In this document: positions 56,183 through 64,000 of the stretch, one piece after another
How positions within the stretch are numbered: position 1 is the first letter of the stretch
Layout: every line of letters begins with the position of its first letter
Notes under the pieces: generated by a model
What the model was told of the DNA's origin: nothing
Databases searched by the model: none
Seen by the model: the letters and a program-made list of their open reading frames with translations, nothing else
Position numbers and translations under genes: made by a program
NCBI RefSeq assembly: GCF_014493765.1
Contig: NZ_JACTVJ010000004.1
Location: 744,001 to 808,000, forward strand
Length of the DNA stretch: 64,000 nt
Source: Streptomyces polyasparticus
GTDB lineage: Bacteria > Actinomycetota > Actinomycetes > Streptomycetales > Streptomycetaceae
Reading direction: 5' to 3'

Positions 56183-56617
56183 GTGCCCGTACGCCTGTCG
56201 CCGCGGCTCGCCGCGATCGTGAACGCGCTTCCCGTCGAGCCGCACTCCCGCGTCCTGGAGATCGGGTGCGGGCCCGGCGCCGCCGCGCGGGCCGTCGCAG
56301 AGCGGCTCACCACCGGGCACATCCTGGCCGTCGACCGGTCCGCCGCGGCCGTCGCCCAGGCCGAGGCAGCGGCGCGGCGGGAGATCGCGTCCGGGCGGAT
56401 GAGCGTCCGCCTGGTCCCGGCCGAGGACTTCGTCCTGGCGCCGGGCGAGGAGCCGTACGACCTGGTGTTCGCCGTCCGTGTCGGCGCTCTCGACGGGCGG
56501 CATCCCGCGGCCGGCGAGCAGGTGCTGCGCCGGATCGCCCGCGCGACCACGGCGGACGCGCGGCTCTTCGTCGACGGCGGCGACCCCTTGCGGGAACTGA
56601 CCATCCCGCGCGCATGA
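56183..56617 (+). CDS. Small class I SAM-dependent methyltransferase
   Basis: A 144-residue minimal methyltransferase. SAM motif VLEIGCGPGAAARAVAER near residues 23-40, then HILAVDRSAAAVAQA and EEPYDLVFAVRVGALDG. It ends soon after the fifth strand, so substrate-binding parts are short. GTG 56183 is chosen from the usual family start (VRLSPRLAAIVNALP); frames upstream are repeat DNA. Target unknown. Confidence 0.83.
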   Translation: MPVRLSPRLAAIVNALPVEPHSRVLEIGCGPGAAARAVAERLTTGHILAVDRSAAAVAQAEAAARREIASGRMSVRLVPAEDFVLAPGEEPYDLVFAVRVGALDGRHPAAGEQVLRRIARATTADARLFVDGGDPLRELTIPRA

Positions 56618-56716
56618 GCAGGCGGAGGCGGACACAGGCCGGGACCGACCGGACACATGCCGGGACGGGCGAACACATGCCGGGACCGAGCCGGTCACAT
56701 GGCGAACCCGCTCCCC

Positions 56717-57705
<989 letters not shown>

Positions 57706-58557
57706 GTGAATTTCCGCTCTCTGACACGAGGCGACGGCGTGGTGATCGCAGCAGCGGTGTTGCTGTTCATCGCCTCTTTCCTGGCCACTTTCGACGGCGA
57801 CGGCGACGACGCCCCCACCGCGTGGGACGACGGCAACCTGCTCGTCAGCGTCTTCCTTCTGGGCATCATTGGCGCCGCTCTGATCGCTGTGGGCCGCGCG
57901 CAGCAGCCGGCGCGCAAGGTGGCAGGTCTCGACCTCGGGCAGATCGGCGTCGCGTTCACGATCGCATCGGCGCTGAGCGCACTCTTCAAGATGTTCGATC
58001 TGCCGGGCTACCTCGACGCCGCGGAAGGCTTCCCCACGGATCAGATCGATGCCGGTACGGGCATGATCCTCGGCCTCATCGCCGCTCTGGTCCTCGCCGC
58101 CGCAGCGGTCGCCACCAACATGGTCCCCGCCCTGCAGGCCCCCCTCATGGGCGCCCCCAAGCCGCCGGCCCCCCAGTACGGCGGCCAGCCCGGTCAGCCC
58201 CAGGGCGGCTACGGCTACCCGGGTGCCCAGCAGGGTCAGCCGCAGCAGCCGTACGGCCAGCAGCAGCCTCAGCCCTCGCAGGGCGGCTACCCGCAGCCCG
58301 GCCCGGCCGCCACGCAGCCCGGTCCGCAGCAGGCGGGTGCCGCGCCGCAGCCCGCCGGGGACTTCTCCCCGTTCTGGTTCGCCGTGCCGGTGCCGCGTCC
58401 GCTGTACGGCGAGGACGGCAACCCGACCCCGATCGCCGAACTCGCCCCCGGTACCTGGTACCTGGCGGTCGAGCAGCGCGGTCCGGGCCTGATCGCCCAG
58501 ACCCAGGACGGCCGTCGCGGTGTGCTCCAGGACACCACGGGCATCCAGCGCGGCTGA
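57706..58557 (+). CDS. DUF5336-like membrane protein with Gln/Pro/Gly-rich tail
   Basis: A 283-residue protein. Four hydrophobic segments (about 11-29, 47-63, 80-97, 118-142) are followed by a disordered region of about 80 residues made of PQYGGQPGQPQGGYG, QQPYGQQQPQP-type repeats, then a globular C-terminus (FWFAVPVPRPLYGEDGN, PGTWYLAVEQRGPGLIAQTQDGRRGVLQDTTG) that is conserved in Streptomyces. GTG 57706 follows GAAGGACCTGAA. Function unknown; the tail may mediate clustering. A strong terminator follows. Confidence 0.82.
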   Translation: MNFRSLTRGDGVVIAAAVLLFIASFLATFDGDGDDAPTAWDDGNLLVSVFLLGIIGAALIAVGRAQQPARKVAGLDLGQIGVAFTIASALSALFKMFDLPGYLDAAEGFPTDQIDAGTGMILGLIAALVLAAAAVATNMVPALQAPLMGAPKPPAPQYGGQPGQPQGGYGYPGAQQGQPQQPYGQQQPQPSQGGYPQPGPAATQPGPQQAGAAPQPAGDFSPFWFAVPVPRPLYGEDGNPTPIAELAPGTWYLAVEQRGPGLIAQTQDGRRGVLQDTTGIQRG

Positions 58558-58590
58558 TCTCCGCACGCGGCGCGACGCAGCACAGCACGG

Positions 58591-58632
58591 CAACGGCCCT
58601 CCGCCTCTCGTTGAGCAGGCGGAGGGCCGTTG
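58591..58632 (+). terminator. 16-bp-stem terminator
   Basis: CAACGGCCCTCCGCCT (58591-58606) pairs perfectly with AGGCGGAGGGCCGTTG (58617-58632), loop of 10. It follows the DUF5336-like gene by 33 bp and is followed by TGTTGTCT. Confidence 0.92.
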
Positions 58633-58666
58633 TGTTGTCTCCGTGCACCCCTTACAGTGCCCGCAG

Positions 58667-58681
58667 CTGACGGCCCGTCAG
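58667..58681 (+). promoter_or_regulatory. CTGAC-N5-GTCAG palindrome before the F420 oxidoreductase gene
   Basis: CTGACGGCCCGTCAG, a perfect 15-bp palindrome, ends 20 bp before ATG 58702. It matches the sites at 45507 and 53734 in arms and spacing. No KstR-like box is nearby. Confidence 0.7.
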
Positions 58682-58701
58682 TTGAGGAGAAGGGGGCAGG
58701 G

Positions 58702-59709
58702 ATGCGGCTCGGGATCACCCTCGGATACTGGGGGCGCGGCCCCAAACCCGAACACGTGGGGCTCGCCCAGGAGGCCGAGCGGCTCGGCTACGACTCGGTG
58801 TGGACCGCGGAGGCCTGGGGTTCGGACTGCTTCACACCGCTCACCTGGATCGCCTCGCAGACCTCGACCATCAAGCTGGGCACGGCAGTTGCCCAGATGG
58901 CCGCCCGTACGCCGACGGCGACGGCGATGCACGCGCTCACCCTCGACCATCTCTCCGGCGGCCGGATGATGCTCGGCCTCGGCCTGTCGGGGCCGCAGGT
59001 GGTGGAGGGCTGGTACGGGCGCCCGTTCCCCAGGAGCCCGCTCACCGCGACCCGCGAATACGTGGACGTGATCCGCCAAGTCCTGCGCAGGGAAGGTCCG
59101 GTGAGCCTGCCGGGGCGCTTCCACTCCCACCCGTACGCGGGCGAGGACGGCACCGGTCTCGGCAAGCCCCTGAAGCCGATCACCCACCCCCTGCGCGCGG
59201 ACCTGCCGATCTTCCTGGGCGCGGAGGGTCCCAAGAACATCGCGCAGACGACCCGCATCGCGGACGGCTGGCTGCCCCTCTACTGGTCCCCCACCCGCAC
59301 GGACGTCTACGAGGCCTCGCTCACGGAGCTGCCCGAGGGCTTCCGTATCGCCCCGATGGCCCGCGCGACGGTGTGTGACGACGTCGCGGCGGGCCTGCTG
59401 CCGGTGAAGGCGATGCTCGGCTTCTACATCGGCGGCATGGGACACGCCTCGAAGAACTTCCACGCGGACCTGATGGCCCGGATGGGATACGAGGCCGAGG
59501 CCCGCCACATCCAGGAGCTCTTCGCGCAGGGCCGCAAGGAGGAGGCGGTCCTCGCCGTCCCGGACGCCTTCGCCGACGAGATCTCCCTCGTGGGCCCCCG
59601 CGAACGCATCGCGGAACGCCTGGAGTTGTGGCGCAAGGGCCCGGTGACGGATCTGCTGCTCATGTCCCCGGACGTGGAAACGATGAGGGTGCTGGCGGAG
59701 CTGAACTGA
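58702..59709 (+). CDS. LLM class F420-dependent oxidoreductase (Rv3520c-like)
   Basis: A 335-residue luciferase-like monooxygenase-fold protein that should use coenzyme F420. It begins MRLGITLGYWGRGP and contains VWTAEAWGSDCFTPLTWIA, ALTLDHLSGGRMMLGLGLSGPQVVEGWYG, THPLRADLPIFLGAEGPKNIAQT and DGWLPLYWSP. This closely follows mycobacterial Rv3520c, which lies in the cholesterol gene cluster and KstR regulon. ATG 58702 has an AGGAGAAGGGGG leader. The CTGAC-type palindrome just upstream ties it to the other catabolic operons. Confidence 0.92.
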   Translation: MRLGITLGYWGRGPKPEHVGLAQEAERLGYDSVWTAEAWGSDCFTPLTWIASQTSTIKLGTAVAQMAARTPTATAMHALTLDHLSGGRMMLGLGLSGPQVVEGWYGRPFPRSPLTATREYVDVIRQVLRREGPVSLPGRFHSHPYAGEDGTGLGKPLKPITHPLRADLPIFLGAEGPKNIAQTTRIADGWLPLYWSPTRTDVYEASLTELPEGFRIAPMARATVCDDVAAGLLPVKAMLGFYIGGMGHASKNFHADLMARMGYEAEARHIQELFAQGRKEEAVLAVPDAFADEISLVGPRERIAERLELWRKGPVTDLLLMSPDVETMRVLAELN

Positions 59710-59710
59710 T

Positions 59711-59762
59711 CAGCCCCTGCGGCGGTTGAGCAGATCCGAGCGAAGCTCGGATGCGGGGCAGG
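59711..59762. repeat. Truncated copy of the dispersed intergenic element
   Basis: Starts CAGCCCCTGCGGCGGTTGAG directly after the oxidoreductase stop, includes the hairpin ATCCGAGC-GAA-GCTCGGAT (59734-59752) and stops at GCGGGGC, lacking the distal GGGAAGGGGCGGGG part. It lies between convergent genes and may act as a terminator. Confidence 0.88.
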
Positions 59763-59770
59763 ACGACCCC

Positions 59771-60331
59771 TCAGCCACCCATCTGCGACAACGACGGCAC
59801 CTTGTTCTCGACCGGCGCCCCCGCATCCTTGCCCGCGTCCTTCACCGAGTTGATCACGTCGTCGAACACCCCGGCCACATCATCCGCACCGTCACCCTTG
59901 CGCAGCTTGGCCGGCAGGTCCTTGAGGGACTCGATGCCCGCGGCCAGCGGCGCGACGGCCTTGGAGAGCAGCGGGTCGCCCTCGGCGTTCTTCGCCGCGG
60001 CCTTCAGCCGGTTGTACGCGAAGGCCCCGGCCAGACCGGCCTTGACCAGCGTGAACTTCCGTCCGTCCGCGCCCGCCTTGAACTTGCCGTCCCGCGCGGG
60101 CTTGATGATCCACTGATACGCGGCGCCGGCGGCGAGCCCCGCGTTGGCCACGAACCTGGCCTTGGCGAACTTCTGCTGCTCGGCCGTGCTGGTGCTGCTC
60201 GGGTCGGCCCCGGCGTCGTTGTCGCTGCTGCCGCACGCGGTCGTACCGGCCAGGAGCGCGCCGCACAGAAGGAAGGCGACGACCATACGGACAAGGAGCG
60301 GACGGCCGCTCGCGGAGCCTGCGGTGAGCAC
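59771..60331 (-). CDS. Putative lipoprotein
   Basis: A 186-residue exported protein. Hydrophobic VVAFLLCGALLAG is followed by TTACGSS, an imperfect lipobox with Cys near residue 33. The mature domain is helical and rich in Ala/Lys (FVANAGLAAGAAYQWIIKPA, AFAYNRLKAAAKNAEGDPLLSKAVAPLAAGI). GTG 60331 or an internal ATG at 60286 may be the start. Related stand-alone proteins are common in Streptomyces; function unknown. Confidence 0.78.
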   Translation of the reverse strand: MLTAGSASGRPLLVRMVVAFLLCGALLAGTTACGSSDNDAGADPSSTSTAEQQKFAKARFVANAGLAAGAAYQWIIKPARDGKFKAGADGRKFTLVKAGLAGAFAYNRLKAAAKNAEGDPLLSKAVAPLAAGIESLKDLPAKLRKGDGADDVAGVFDDVINSVKDAGKDAGAPVENKVPSLSQMGG

Positions 60332-60488
60332 AGTGGACCTCCCGAATCGTGTGGGCCGCCGGTGGCGGGTGCGACCGGGGCCCTGCAGGCAGCCTCACCC
60401 GGGTCCCGGTGTACCGCCACTCGGGCGAGCCCGTCCGTGGCCCGGCCTGAATCCGACAGGGTTTCGAACGCCGCGATCCGGTCACACG

Positions 60489-60785
60489 ATGCTTATGTCT
60501 CGCAACGGTAGGGGTACGTGGCACGCCGGTACGGTCATCGCGGTGATCGCCGACATCATGGCCGCGATCATCGGCCTGTGGATCCTGATGTATCTCCTGG
60601 ACGCAAACCGTGCGAACGACCTCGTGCAGTTCGTGCAGGACGCCGCCCGCTGGCTCGCCGGCTGGTCGCACGACCTGTTCACCTTCGACGAGGAGTGGGC
60701 GCGCGTCGTCTGCGGCTACGGCCTGGCAGCGATCGTGTACCTCTTCGTCGGCCACCTGGCCGCGAACCGGATCCGCCGCTACTGA
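60489..60785 (+). CDS. Small membrane protein
   Basis: A 98-residue protein with two membrane helices, at about 17-38 (IAVIADIMAAIIGLWILMYLL) and 76-93, and a short amphipathic loop (VQFVQDAARWLAGWSHDLFTFDEEW) between. ATG 60489 or ATG 60495 may be the start. Conserved in Streptomyces without a known function. It converges on the prenyltransferase-fold gene 10 bp away. Confidence 0.8.
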   Translation: MLMSRNGRGTWHAGTVIAVIADIMAAIIGLWILMYLLDANRANDLVQFVQDAARWLAGWSHDLFTFDEEWARVVCGYGLAAIVYLFVGHLAANRIRRY

Positions 60786-60795
60786 CCAGGCCCTC

Positions 60796-61866
60796 TCAGC
60801 CGCAGCAGTCGGGCTCGAGCCCGGCCGGCAGCCGGCCCTCGCCGAACACCGCGCACGTCGCCTCGTGCCCGCCGAGCGCCGCCACCGCGAGCAGCAGCGC
60901 GCCCGCGGTCCATGCGGTGAGCTCCTGCGGCCAGATCGCGCTGTCCTCGTACACATAGCCGGTCCAGTACAGGCCGCTCTCCGGATCGCGCAGGTGCTGG
61001 ATCGACTTGAGGATCTCCAGGGCCCGGTCGGACTCCCCCATCACCCAGAGAGCGAGGGCGAGTTCGGCGGATTCACCGCCGGTGACCCACGGGTTGGGCG
61101 ACACGCACCGCACCCCGTATCCGGGCACGACGAAACGCTCCCAGCCCTCCTCCATACGGGACTTCGCGTCCGCTCCCGTCAGGGCGCCGCCGAGGACCGG
61201 GTAGTACCAGTCCATCGAGTAGCGGTCCTTGTCGAGGAAGCGCTCCGGGTGGCGGCGTATCGCATGACCGAGCGCGCCGGCCGCCAACTCCCAGTCGGGC
61301 TGGGGCTCTTCGCGTTCCTCGGCGATGGCGAGCGCGCAGCGCAGGGCCTGGTGGATCGAGGACGAGCCGGTCAGGAGCGCGTCGGTGACGGGGGTGCCGT
61401 CCTCCTCGCGCTTCCAGCCGATCTGCCCGCCGGGCTGCTGAAGGGAGAGCACGCACTCGATCGCCGCGTAGACGGCGGGCCACATGCGGTCGAGGAAGGT
61501 GTCGTCGCCGGTGGCGAGGTAGTGGTGCCACACGCCGACGGCTATGTACGCGCAGAAGTTGGACTCGACGCCGCGGTCCGTGGGCGCCTCGGCGTCCCCG
61601 TCGGCGTACGCGGCGAACCAGGAGCCGTCCTCGCGCTGGGTGCGCACGAGCCAGTCGTACGCGCGCTCGGCGGCCTCGTGCTCTCCGGCGGTGTCGAGGG
61701 CCATCGCGGCCTCGGTGTGGTCCCACGGGTCGAGGTGGTGGCCCCGGAACCACGGGATGGCGCCGTCCTCGCGCTGGCACGCGAGGATCCCTTCGACGGT
61801 GTGCGCGGCCTGCTCCGCGGTGAGGACCCCGGGCAGTACGAGATGCTGCGTCCGGGGAGTGGTCAC
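60796..61866 (-). CDS. Prenyltransferase/squalene-cyclase-fold (alpha/alpha toroid) protein
   Basis: A 356-residue protein of the terpenoid cyclase/protein prenyltransferase toroid fold. Typical QW-like motifs appear: ILACQREDGAIPWFRG, WLVRTQREDGSWF, VLSLQQPGGQIGW. Other blocks are DPWDHTEAAMAL and GLYWTGYVYEDSAIWPQELTAWTAGALLLA. It lacks the DxDD motif of class II cyclases, so cyclase activity is doubtful; a glycan-related role fits its operon. GTG 61866 overlaps the methyltransferase stop (GTGA). Third gene after the glycosyltransferase and methyltransferase. Confidence 0.85.
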   Translation of the reverse strand: MTTPRTQHLVLPGVLTAEQAAHTVEGILACQREDGAIPWFRGHHLDPWDHTEAAMALDTAGEHEAAERAYDWLVRTQREDGSWFAAYADGDAEAPTDRGVESNFCAYIAVGVWHHYLATGDDTFLDRMWPAVYAAIECVLSLQQPGGQIGWKREEDGTPVTDALLTGSSSIHQALRCALAIAEEREEPQPDWELAAGALGHAIRRHPERFLDKDRYSMDWYYPVLGGALTGADAKSRMEEGWERFVVPGYGVRCVSPNPWVTGGESAELALALWVMGESDRALEILKSIQHLRDPESGLYWTGYVYEDSAIWPQELTAWTAGALLLAVAALGGHEATCAVFGEGRLPAGLEPDCCG

Positions 61867-62642
61867 TTGGCGCCCGCCGAAGAAGCCACGACGGCCTCGT
61901 CCGCCACAGCGGCCTTGGGGAGGTGCGGCTTGGTCGCGTAGGCCACGAAGCTCTTGCCGATCACGGGGTTCAGCGCCCGCTCGGCGGCCCGCGTGAGCGT
62001 CGAGATGCCCTTGGTCTTCATGATGTCCCAGACCAGGAGCTGGTGGTACGCGCGCACCGGAAGGGCCTTGTCGTTGTCGACGCCGAAGGCGCACTTGAGC
62101 CACCAGTACGGCGAGTGCAGCGCGTGCGCGTGATGGGTGCCGTACGGCTTGAGTCCGGCCTCGCGCATCCGGCCGAGCAGTTCCTCGGCCTTGTAGATGC
62201 GGATATGGCCGCCCTCGACCTCGTGGTACTCGTCGCTGAGCGCCCAGCAGACCTTCTCGGGCCCGTAGCGCGGCACGGTCACGGCGATGCGGCCACCAGG
62301 CTTGAGCACGCGCACCATCTCGGCGAGCACACCCTTGTCGTCGGGGATGTGCTCCATGACCTCGGAGATGATCACGACGTCGAAGGATTCGTCGGGGAAC
62401 GGCAGTTGGAGCGCGTCGCCCTCCATGGCGGTGGCGGTGGCACCCTCGGGGGCCTCACCGGCCTCCTTCATGGCCGCGAACCACTTGGCGACCTCGCGGA
62501 TCTCCTCGCCGTTCTGGTCGAGCGCCACGACCTGGGCGCCGCGCCGGTAGCACTCGAAGGCGTGCCGCCCGGCCCCACAGCCGAGGTCGAGCACGCGGTC
62601 GCCTGCGGCGAGCGGGAAGCGGGTGAAGTCGACGGTCAGCAC
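61863..62642 (-). CDS. Class I SAM-dependent methyltransferase
   Basis: A 259-residue methyltransferase of the UbiE/Methyltransf_11 kind. VLDLGCGAGRHAFECYRRG near residues 18-36; VVALDQNGEEI; EGDALQLPFPDESFDVVIISEVMEHIPDD; VLKPGGRIAVTVPRYGPE. The C-terminal third is specific to this operon family (SPYWWLKCAFGVDNDKALPVRAYHQLLVWDIM). GTG 62642 starts 64 bp after the glycosyltransferase stop. Likely modifies the glycan or lipid product of that enzyme. Confidence 0.9.
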   Translation of the reverse strand: MLTVDFTRFPLAAGDRVLDLGCGAGRHAFECYRRGAQVVALDQNGEEIREVAKWFAAMKEAGEAPEGATATAMEGDALQLPFPDESFDVVIISEVMEHIPDDKGVLAEMVRVLKPGGRIAVTVPRYGPEKVCWALSDEYHEVEGGHIRIYKAEELLGRMREAGLKPYGTHHAHALHSPYWWLKCAFGVDNDKALPVRAYHQLLVWDIMKTKGISTLTRAAERALNPVIGKSFVAYATKPHLPKAAVADEAVVASSAGAK

Positions 62643-62706
62643 TCGGGCCTGCCTTCGTGGTCGGGTGCGGCTGGAATCGCGGGCGTCACGGTCTGAGGTA
62701 CGCGGG

Positions 62707-64000
62707 TCATCGGGCGGTCCGTCGCGGAGCCGCCGCCATGGCGGCCCGGTAGTGCGCCACCGTGCCCTCGGCCGCCCGGGCCCAGGTGAACTTGGCCAGC
62801 ACCCGCTGACGGCCGGCGGCCCCGAGCCGCGTCCGAAGGGCGGCGTCCCCGAGCAGGCGGGTCAGACCGACCGCGAGCGCGTCCGCGTCCCCGGTCGGGA
62901 CCGCGAGGCAGGTCTCCCCGTCGGGCCCCGCCACCTCCGGAATCGCCCCGCCGGTCGTGGCAAGGAGCGGCGTCCCCGTCGCCATCGCCTCGGCGGCCGG
63001 CAGTGAGAACCCCTCGTACAGCGAGGGAACACAGGCGACTTGAGCGGACCGTACGAGGTCGACGAGCTCCGCGTCGGAGATGCCCTTGACGAACTCGACC
63101 GCGTCCTCGAGCCCGTACCGCGCGATCGCCTTGGCGACCGGACCGCTCTCGGGCCGCTTGCCGACGACGACGAGATGCGCGTGCGGGGTCTCGGTGCGCA
63201 CCTTGGCGAGCGCCTCGACCAGGTACACCAGGCCCTTGAGCGGCACGTCCGCGCTGGACGTGGTCACGATCCGCCCGGGCACCTCGGGCACCGAAGGGTC
63301 GGGCGAGAACAGCTCGGTGTCGGCGCCGATGTGCACGACGTGGATACGGTCCTGGCGCACCCCGAGATGCTCCACGATCTCGTCGCGCGAGGTGCCGGAG
63401 ACGGTCAGGACGGAGGGCAGCCGGCGGGCGACCCGCTTCTGCATCCGTGTGAAGCCGTACCAGCGGCGCTTGCCGGCCCGCTCGCGCCAGCCCTCGGCGG
63501 CGTCGATCTCCAGCTGCCGGTCGACGGTGATCGGGTGGTGGATCGTCGTCACGAGCGGGGCACCGATCGCGCCCGGGCCGCCCAACAACCCGTATCCGAG
63601 CGTCTGGTTGTCGTGGATGACGTCGAAGTCCCCACGGCGCGCGGCGAGATGGCGCCGGGCGCGCAGCGAGAACGTCAGGGGCTCGGGGAAGCCGCCGGTG
63701 AACATCGTGCCGACCTCGACCACGTCGATCCAGTCGCGGTACTCGTCGCGCTTCGGCGTACGGAAGGGGTCGGGCGAGCGATAGAGGTCGAGGGAGGCCA
63801 GCTCGGTCAGCGAGACCCGGTCGTCGACCTCGTCGAGCACCGGATACGGCTGCGCGCCGATGACCTCGACGTCATGGCCGAGCCGGGCGAGCTCGCGCGA
63901 GAGATGCCGTACGTAGACACCCTGGCCGCCGCAGAACGGGTTCCCTTTATAGGTGAGGAGCGCGATCCTCAGCGGCTTGTCGCCGCCGCCCGGGTGCTCG
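62707..64000 (-). CDS. Glycosyltransferase family 4 (partial, 5' end outside window)
   Basis: The frame is open from the stop at 62707 to the right edge, 431 codons. It is a retaining GT-B enzyme: the N-terminal LRIALLTYKGNPFCGGQGVYVRHLSRELARLGHDVEV segment is visible just inside the edge, so only a few residues are missing. The C-terminal donor site has VPSLYEGFSLPAAEAMATGTPLLATTGGAIPEV with the EX7E motif. It probably transfers a hexose or mannose onto a lipid or glycan carrier. First gene of an operon with a methyltransferase and a toroid-fold protein, conserved in Streptomyces. Confidence 0.92.
   Translation of the reverse strand, partial: EHPGGGDKPLRIALLTYKGNPFCGGQGVYVRHLSRELARLGHDVEVIGAQPYPVLDEVDDRVSLTELASLDLYRSPDPFRTPKRDEYRDWIDVVEVGTMFTGGFPEPLTFSLRARRHLAARRGDFDVIHDNQTLGYGLLGGPGAIGAPLVTTIHHPITVDRQLEIDAAEGWRERAGKRRWYGFTRMQKRVARRLPSVLTVSGTSRDEIVEHLGVRQDRIHVVHIGADTELFSPDPSVPEVPGRIVTTSSADVPLKGLVYLVEALAKVRTETPHAHLVVVGKRPESGPVAKAIARYGLEDAVEFVKGISDAELVDLVRSAQVACVPSLYEGFSLPAAEAMATGTPLLATTGGAIPEVAGPDGETCLAVPTGDADALAVGLTRLLGDAALRTRLGAAGRQRVLAKFTWARAAEGTVAHYRAAMAAAPRRTAR

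Overview
The window is high-GC actinobacterial DNA, almost certainly from Streptomyces. The evidence is the extreme third-position GC, frequent GTG starts, four-base ATGA/GTGA overlaps, many TetR regulators, a class A RNase P RNA of Streptomyces type, a DmdR-like iron box, and Streptomyces-typical families (DUF6243, DUF4287, DUF5336-like, bifunctional RNase H/phosphatase). About 66 protein genes can be supported, including two cut by the window edges and one kinase fragment. No tRNA, CRISPR array, insertion sequence or prophage was seen.

Layout. 0-10 kb: primase/polymerase-like protein (cut by the left edge), secreted glycerophosphodiesterase, TetR, DUF6243, dimethylarginine hydrolase with a long leader hairpin, Rsm22-like methyltransferase, anchored beta-propeller, serine hydrolase, PhoD phosphatase and an SDR. 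9.9-10.55 kb: a repeat-rich gap with two head-to-head copies of a dispersed element. 10.5-21.3 kb: PhzF, a P450/TetR operon, aldo-keto reductase, GT2, polysaccharide deacetylase, an unrecognised membrane pair, and a four-gene ATGA-coupled cassette (VOC, YdeI-like, methyltransferase, SMI1/KNR4). 21.4-31.7 kb: rnpB, a lipoprotein, hydrolase/TetR divergon, sugar ABC importer, TetR/DUF4260, MerR plus a membrane protein, and an RNase II-like exonuclease. 31.8-42.3 kb: YaaA, KDPG aldolase, the housekeeping set Nif3 / zinc ribbon / RNase H-phosphatase, a kinase fragment, a methyltransferase-dehydrogenase-TetR operon, and a siderophore-binding lipoprotein under an iron box. 42.3-54 kb: a catabolic block described below, interrupted by an ABC-2 exporter with a DesK-type kinase and by a DHA2 efflux pump. 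54-64 kb: peptidoglycan amidase, methyltransferases, a DUF5336-like protein, an F420-dependent oxidoreductase, and a glycosyltransferase/methyltransferase/prenyltransferase-fold operon that runs off the right edge.

Most interesting system. Two operons, MaoC hydratase - zinc ADH - SDR and FadE34-like double acyl-CoA dehydrogenase - SCP-x-type thiolase, together encode one beta-oxidation turn of the kind used on steroid or branched side chains. Each is preceded by a site fitting the KstR consensus (TNNAACNNGTTNNA) and, close by, by a second palindrome, CTGAC-N5-GTCAG. The second palindrome recurs before an LLM oxidoreductase resembling mycobacterial Rv3520c. Two near-copies lie before a TetR gene that is translationally coupled to a P450. 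This suggests a dispersed regulon with two layers of control, whose second regulator may be that TetR (inference).

Other structural signals: a dispersed intergenic repeat whose 8-bp hairpin shows a compensatory base change between copies; several strong tandem TetR-type operators; two clear tandem duplications that copy a gene's stop-codon region (and a looser third case); a CTG-start gene; and a DesK-type kinase without an adjacent response regulator.
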